A stretch of 9,306 bases of DNA. It comes from Clostridia bacterium. Its GTDB lineage: Bacteria > Bacillota > Clostridia > Clostridiales > Clostridiaceae. The translations under genes were made by a program, and so were the position numbers. Positions 5,897 through 9,306 of the stretch are shown piece after piece; position 1 is the stretch's first letter; each line of letters begins with the position of its first letter. The stretch covers positions 1 to 9,306 of the forward strand of contig RZYZ01000079.1 in NCBI GenBank assembly GCA_009930125.1, written 5' to 3'. Below the pieces are notes generated by a model, which was not told the DNA's origin, ran no database searches, and was given only the letters and a program-made list of their open reading frames with translations.

Positions 5897-6844
5897 ATGT
5901 TTGAAATTGAAAAGCCAAAGATTCAGTGTGTAGAAACAAGCGAAGATGGGACCTATGGTAAGTTCGTAGTAGAACCGTTAGAAAGAGGCTATGGAATTAC
6001 TTTAGGTAATGCATTGAGAAGAATGCTTTTATCCTCCCTGCCAGGTGTCGCACCTACATCCGTCAAGATTGACGGAGTACTTCATGAGTTTTCATCCGTT
6101 CCTGGAGTCAGAGAAGACGTAACAGAGCTTATTCTGAACCTCAAGGGACTGTTCATCAAGATGAATGGAGAAGGACCTAGAAAGATCTATATAGATGCCA
6201 AGGGACCTGGTGTAATCACCGCAGGAGACATCAAGACCGATGGAGATGTGGAAATCGTCAATAAGGATCTCTACATCGCTACACTTGAAGAGGACGCAAA
6301 GCTGTATGTTGAAATCAACGTGGATAGAGGTAGAGGATATGTTTCTCAGATGAGAAACAAGGCCGAAGGCCTGGCCATATCGACTATTCCAATGGATTCA
6401 ATATATACCCCTGTGAAGAGAGTAAACTTCACAGTGGATAATACAAGAGTCGGACAGGTTACAGACTACGACAAGCTGACTCTTGAAATATGGACCAATG
6501 GTACCATTTTGACAGAAGAAGCCATAAGTCTTGCTGCAAAAGTACTTATTGAGCACTTTAAGCTGTTCATGACACTGACCAATCATGCCAACGATGTTGA
6601 AGTCATGATTGAGAAGGAAGATGACAAGAAAGAAAAGGTTCTGGAGATGACCATCGAAGAACTGGATCTCTCCGTCAGATCCTATAACTGTCTGAAGAGG
6701 GCAGGTATCAATACCGTTCATGAGCTTACAGAAAAGACCATGGACGATATGATGAAGGTAAGGAATCTAGGAAAGAAATCTCTCGAAGAAGTCGAGAGAA
6801 AGTTAAAGGACTTGGATTTATCCTTAAAGTCCACTGACGAGTAA
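5897..6844 (+). CDS. rpoA: DNA-directed RNA polymerase subunit alpha
   Basis: Alpha dimerises to start assembly of RNA polymerase, and its C-terminal domain contacts UP elements and activators. The 315-residue product has normal length. The N-terminal dimerisation part includes ERGYGITLGNALRRMLLSSL (29-48) with the conserved R41-R42 pair. The helix-rich C-terminal domain begins near residue 245. It contains VRSYNCLKRAGI, where R261 and N264 match E. coli R265 and N268 that contact UP-element DNA, and VRNLGKKSLEEV, the other DNA-contacting helix-hairpin-helix part. AGGAGGG at 5882-5888 lies eight bases before the ATG. It is co-transcribed with ribosomal proteins, as in all alpha operons. Confidence 0.99.
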   Translation: MFEIEKPKIQCVETSEDGTYGKFVVEPLERGYGITLGNALRRMLLSSLPGVAPTSVKIDGVLHEFSSVPGVREDVTELILNLKGLFIKMNGEGPRKIYIDAKGPGVITAGDIKTDGDVEIVNKDLYIATLEEDAKLYVEINVDRGRGYVSQMRNKAEGLAISTIPMDSIYTPVKRVNFTVDNTRVGQVTDYDKLTLEIWTNGTILTEEAISLAAKVLIEHFKLFMTLTNHANDVEVMIEKEDDKKEKVLEMTIEELDLSVRSYNCLKRAGINTVHELTEKTMDDMMKVRNLGKKSLEEVERKLKDLDLSLKSTDE

Positions 6845-6858
6845 AGGAGGTAAGTTAA

Positions 6859-7200
6859 ATGGCTACATTAAGAAAACTTGGTCGTCCAACCGACCAGAGA
6901 ACTGCAATGCTGAGAAGTCTTGTTACAAACTTCTTAAAGCACGGTAGAATTGAAACTACATACTACAGAGCTAAGGAAACAAAGAACATCGCTGAAAAGA
7001 TGATCACTCTTGCTAAGAGAGGAGACCTTCACGCGAGAAGACAGGTACTTAGCTATGTTCATGAAGAAGAAGTAGTGAAGAATCTGTTTGACAATATCGC
7101 GCCAAAGTATGCTGAGAGAAACGGTGGTTACACCAGAATCTACAAGGCAGGCCCAAGAAGAGGCGACGGTGCTGAAAAGGCAATTCTGGAACTGGTTTAA
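6859..7200 (+). CDS. rplQ: 50S ribosomal protein L17
   Basis: L17 lies on the back of the large subunit near the peptide tunnel exit. The 113-residue product is of the short bacterial type. It has RKLGRPTDQRTAMLRSLVTN (5-24), the conserved ETTYYRAKETKNIAEKMITLAKRGDLHARR region and the GGYTRIYKAGPRRGDGAEKAILELV end. The AAAGGAGG site at 6843-6850 overlaps the rpoA stop codon and lies eight bases before the ATG. It is the last gene of the long operon: three stop codons in a row (TAA TAG TAA) are followed by tandem hairpins with a terminator. Confidence 0.98.
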   Translation: MATLRKLGRPTDQRTAMLRSLVTNFLKHGRIETTYYRAKETKNIAEKMITLAKRGDLHARRQVLSYVHEEEVVKNLFDNIAPKYAERNGGYTRIYKAGPRRGDGAEKAILELV

Positions 7201-7204
7201 TAGT

Positions 7205-7228
7205 AAAGAGGAAGTCTGACTTCCCTTT
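7205..7228 (+). other. First hairpin after rplQ
   Basis: AAAG-A-GGAAGT (7205-7215) pairs with ACTTCC-CTTT (7219-7228): six plus four base pairs, one bulged A and a CTG loop. It begins four bases after the rplQ stop and lies ten bases upstream of the main terminator. Only three T residues end the structure, so on its own it is a poor terminator. It could protect the 3' end of the long transcript or act as a back-up, but that is inference. Confidence 0.6.
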
Positions 7229-7237
7229 GAATGAAGT

Positions 7238-7268
7238 AAGGGGATTAAGGAAACTTAGTCCCCTTTTT
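7238..7268 (+). terminator. Intrinsic terminator of the ribosomal protein operon
   Basis: AAGGGGATTAAG (7238-7249) pairs with CTTAGTCCCCTT (7254-7265) over twelve positions with one T-G wobble, closed by a GAAA tetraloop of the stable GNRA class. It is followed at 7264-7268 by five T residues. This is a textbook rho-independent terminator and marks the end of the spc-alpha transcript. Readthrough into the ECF genes cannot be excluded, because the T-run is short. Confidence 0.92.
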
Positions 7269-7292
7269 CAGTTAAACATGATAAGATAAAGT

Positions 7293-7336
7293 GATAAGTA
7301 GTAAAGGCAGCAGGTGATCTGTCTTTAGTACTTATC
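7293..7336 (+). promoter_or_regulatory. Long imperfect inverted repeat in the ecfA1 leader
   Basis: GATAAGTAGTAAAGGCAG (7293-7310) and CTGTCTTTAGTACTTATC (7319-7336) are complementary at 16 of 18 positions, plus one G-T wobble and one G-G mismatch, around an eight-base loop. It ends three bases before AGGAGG at 7339, so as RNA it would be a stable hairpin directly abutting the ribosome binding site. As DNA it has operator-like dyad symmetry. A further TGATAAG copy at 7279-7285, thirteen bases before the one at 7292-7298, extends the repeat pattern. No T-run follows. Function is inferred: operator, translation control or mRNA protection. Confidence 0.6.
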
Positions 7337-7338
7337 GT

Positions 7339-7344
7339 AGGAGG
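7339..7344 (+). promoter_or_regulatory. Ribosome binding site fixing the ecfA1 start
   Basis: AGGAGG is six bases before ATG 7351, which makes that the start codon. The in-frame ATG at 7384, where homology to the ATPase family begins, has no comparable site. The eleven residues before it are therefore an acidic, poorly conserved N-terminal extension and not mis-annotated leader. The site abuts the inverted repeat that ends at 7336. Confidence 0.8.
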
Positions 7345-7350
7345 ATCAAG

Positions 7351-8217
7351 ATGGAAAGTAAAAGCAATAGAGAAGAGAATGAAATGATCAGAGCAGTTGA
7401 GCTTACCCATTATTATGATGATGGTCCTGAAGGGGAGGAGGAGTATTCTTTAAGAGGCGTCAATATCACCGTGAAGGAAGGCGAGTTTGTGGTGGTTCTT
7501 GGACATAACGGTTCAGGAAAATCCACCTTCGCCAAGCATATGAATGCACTGCTCCTGCCTGCAGGCGGAAAAATCTACATCGATTCCATCGATGCCACGG
7601 ACCCGGAGAATACCTGGGAAGTGAGAAAAAGAGCCGGTATGGTGTTCCAGAATCCGGACAATCAGATGGTGGCCACGGTGGTGGAAGAGGATGTGGCCTT
7701 CGGACCGGAAAATCTGGGGGTTGAGCCTTCTGAAATCAGAAAGAGAGTGGACAAGTCCCTGAAAGAAGTGAACATGTATGAATACAGAAAGCATGCGCCT
7801 CACCTTCTCTCCGGCGGACAGAAGCAGAGAGTGGCCATCGCAGGCATCATTGCCATGCGTCCGAAAATCATCATTCTGGATGAGCCTACAGCCATGCTGG
7901 ACCCATCGGGCAGAGAAGAGGTCATGAAGACCATCCGTCAGCTCAACGAAGAGTACAACATCACCATCGTGCACATCACCCACTTCATGGAAGAAGCGGT
8001 GCAGGGGGATCGGATCGTCGTCATGGAGGAAGGGAAGATCATCATCGATGATACGCCCCGAAATGTATTCAAGAATGTGGATCTTCTGAAATCCATAGGC
8101 CTTGATGTGCCTCAGGTGACGGAGCTGGCCCATGAACTGATCAAGGATGGTGTTCCTCTGGATGAAGGAATACTAAATATAGATGAAATGGTGGAGGCAA
8201 TATGTCAATTAAAATAG
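7351..8217 (+). CDS. ecfA1: ECF transporter ATPase EcfA1
   Basis: EcfA1 is one of two cytosolic ATP-binding subunits that power group II ECF importers, in which one EcfA1-EcfA2-EcfT module serves many substrate-binding S components for vitamins or metals. The 288-residue product has Walker A GHNGSGKST (51-59), the Q-loop VFQNPDNQ with Q100, the signature LSGGQ (153-157), Walker B IIILDE with E178, and the switch histidine H211. All catalytic residues are therefore present. The substitution pattern and first position in the operon fit EcfA1. The coding region runs sixteen bases past the start of ecfA2, indicating coupled synthesis of the two ATPases. Confidence 0.95.
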   Translation: MESKSNREENEMIRAVELTHYYDDGPEGEEEYSLRGVNITVKEGEFVVVLGHNGSGKSTFAKHMNALLLPAGGKIYIDSIDATDPENTWEVRKRAGMVFQNPDNQMVATVVEEDVAFGPENLGVEPSEIRKRVDKSLKEVNMYEYRKHAPHLLSGGQKQRVAIAGIIAMRPKIIILDEPTAMLDPSGREEVMKTIRQLNEEYNITIVHITHFMEEAVQGDRIVVMEEGKIIIDDTPRNVFKNVDLLKSIGLDVPQVTELAHELIKDGVPLDEGILNIDEMVEAICQLK

Positions 8218-9068
8218 AAAATCTGACTCATGTATATATGCCTAAAACACCTTTCGAAACCATCGCACTGGACGACATCAATCTGGAGCTGGAAGAAGGG
8301 AAGTTTTATGCGCTCATCGGTCATACCGGTTCGGGCAAATCCACGCTGATTCAGCATCTCAATGGTCTCCTGAAGCCCACTTCAGGAAAGATCATCATCG
8401 ACGGAATGGACATCACCGACAAGAAGACCGTCATGAGCGATGTGCGAAAGAAAGTGGGACTGGTTTTCCAGTATCCCGAATATCAGCTCTTTGAAGAAAC
8501 CATCGAGAAGGACATCGCCTTCGGTCCCATCAATCTGGGACTGGATGAAGAAGAGGTGCTAAGACGCGTGAAAAGAGCCATGGATATGGTGGGACTGGAG
8601 TATGAAAAATACAAAGACCTGTCACCCTTTGAGATCTCCGGGGGACAGAAAAGAAGAGTCGCCATTGCAGGCGTTGTGGCCATGGAGCCCAAGGTGCTGA
8701 TTCTGGATGAACCCATTGCGGGTCTGGACCCCAGAGGGAGAGATGCGATTCTTCATCAGCTGAAAAGGCTTCATGAGGAATACAAGCATACAGTGATCCT
8801 TGTGACCCATTCCATGGAGGATGTGGCGGATGTGGCGGAAGAAGTCATCGTCATGAGCGATGCGAAGGTCATGATGAAGGGCACACCCAGAGAAGTCTTC
8901 ACCAAGATCGACATGCTGGAGGAAGTGGGACTGGGAGCGCCTCAGATCACCTACCTCATGCGAGCGCTGAAGGAAAAGGGCATTCCCGTAAGAGAGGATA
9001 TCTTCACCGTGGCTGAAGCCAAAGAAGAGATCAGAAAGTATCTTGCGAAAGGGGGTCAGACGTTATGA
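8202..9068 (+). CDS. ecfA2: ECF transporter ATPase EcfA2
   Basis: This is the second ATPase of the ECF module and a paralogue of EcfA1; the two form a heterodimer with composite ATP sites under EcfT. The 288-residue product has Walker A GHTGSGKST (40-48), the Q-loop VFQYPEYQLFEET with Q90, the signature ISGGQ (145-149), Walker B VLILDE with E170, and H203 in the switch. The QYPEYQLFEET form of the Q-helix is typical of EcfA2. GGAGG at 8193-8197 inside ecfA1 precedes the ATG. Its stop shares ATGA with ecfT. It reads DEPIAG where many ABC ATPases read DEPTAG, a mild change outside the catalytic set. Confidence 0.95.
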   Translation: MSIKIENLTHVYMPKTPFETIALDDINLELEEGKFYALIGHTGSGKSTLIQHLNGLLKPTSGKIIIDGMDITDKKTVMSDVRKKVGLVFQYPEYQLFEETIEKDIAFGPINLGLDEEEVLRRVKRAMDMVGLEYEKYKDLSPFEISGGQKRRVAIAGVVAMEPKVLILDEPIAGLDPRGRDAILHQLKRLHEEYKHTVILVTHSMEDVADVAEEVIVMSDAKVMMKGTPREVFTKIDMLEEVGLGAPQITYLMRALKEKGIPVREDIFTVAEAKEEIRKYLAKGGQTL

Positions 9069-9306
9069 TCAAGAATATCACCATCGGACAATACATTCCC
9101 GGAGAATCCTTCATCCATAAGCTGGACCCCAGGACGAAGATTCTGATTTCCATCCTGTTCATCGTGAACCTGTTTCTGGTGCAGAATTTCACCGCGTATC
9201 TTCTGATTCTCGGCTTCATCCTGCTCATGGTCCGCGTAGCGAAGCTCTCCCCGAAGTATTTATATAAAGGGGTAAAACCGGTATTCGTCCTGATCATCTT
9301 CACGGC
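9065..9306 (+). CDS. ecfT: ECF transporter transmembrane subunit EcfT (5' part)
   Basis: The first 80 codons are present and the gene runs off the end of the window. The product starts MIKNITIGQYIPGESFIHKL, followed by DPRTK, the conserved N-terminal block of EcfT in group II ECF transporters. Two hydrophobic membrane segments follow, at about residues 26-40 and 44-56, and a third begins near 71. EcfT is the membrane scaffold that couples ATP hydrolysis by EcfA1 and EcfA2 to movement of the S component. ATG 9065 overlaps the ecfA2 stop by four bases, with AAAGGGGGT at 9048-9056 upstream. In related genomes truA, rplM and rpsI follow; they would lie outside this window. Confidence 0.93.
   Translation, partial: MIKNITIGQYIPGESFIHKLDPRTKILISILFIVNLFLVQNFTAYLLILGFILLMVRVAKLSPKYLYKGVKPVFVLIIFT

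Noticed and set aside
5748..5933. A 61-codon plus-strand frame crossing the rpsK-rpoA spacer
   Set aside because: It starts inside rpsK and ends inside rpoA in a different frame from both, has no binding site, and its product does not resemble S4 or another family. The spacer is better described as non-coding.
7265..7292. Possible ecfA1 promoter, TTTTCA with a 16-base spacer to TAAAGT
   Set aside because: Each hexamer matches the sigma-A consensus at only four of six positions and the first overlaps the terminator T-run. A promoter is likely somewhere in this gap, but I cannot place it with confidence.
7513..8133. A 206-codon open frame on the minus strand inside ecfA1
   Set aside because: It is antisense to a gene with a complete set of ABC ATPase motifs, its product is histidine-rich low-quality sequence without a recognisable domain, and it has no ribosome binding site. 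It results from codon bias on the opposite strand.
1..9306. CRISPR arrays, insertion sequences, tRNA or rRNA genes, prophage or defence systems
   Set aside because: I found no repeated spacer pattern, transposase, cloverleaf sequence, attachment site or defence-type domain. Genes are tightly packed with ordinary housekeeping functions.

Overview
The window is one continuous, entirely plus-strand piece of the spc and alpha ribosomal-protein clusters, followed by the start of the energy-coupling factor (ECF) transporter operon. The organism is most likely a Gram-positive member of the Firmicutes, probably class Clostridia. The reasons are the gene order secY-adk-map-KOW protein-infA-rpmJ-rpsM-rpsK-rpoA-rplQ-ecfA1-ecfA2-ecfT, near-exclusive AGA for arginine in the ribosomal genes, very strong AGGAGG-type ribosome binding sites, frequent TTG starts, a zinc-ribbon Cys4 adenylate kinase and a zinc-type L36. 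I cannot name a genus from sequence alone.

Layout. Positions 1-26 are the tail of rplF (L6). Positions 50-1580 carry rplR (L18), rpsE (S5), rpmD (L30) and rplO (L15). Positions 1580-4278 carry secY, adk and map, joined by a TAATG overlap, a short gap and an ATGA overlap: the membrane channel, an adenylate kinase and the N-terminal methionine-removing enzyme. Positions 4343-4973 hold a KOW-domain RNA-binding protein of unknown function, then infA (IF-1) and rpmJ (L36). Positions 5021-7200 hold rpsM (S13), rpsK (S11), rpoA (RNA polymerase alpha) and rplQ (L17). A strong GAAA-capped intrinsic terminator at 7238-7268 ends this unit. Positions 7351-9306 encode the two ATPases EcfA1 and EcfA2 and the first 80 codons of EcfT, the shared energising module of ECF vitamin and metal importers.

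The genes form an expression unit for growth: ribosomal proteins of both subunits, initiation factor 1, the RNA polymerase alpha subunit, the Sec translocon and protein maturation are co-transcribed. The ECF module has its own 150-base leader, which contains a long imperfect inverted repeat ending three bases before the Shine-Dalgarno sequence.

I see no mobile element, CRISPR array, RNA gene or unknown multi-gene system. This is a conserved housekeeping region. The points most worth a second look are the absence of rpsD between rpsK and rpoA, with a GC-rich palindromic spacer in its place; the inverted repeat in front of ecfA1; the uncharacterised KOW protein; and the repeated triple stop codons and TTG starts. 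No gap exceeds 150 bases.
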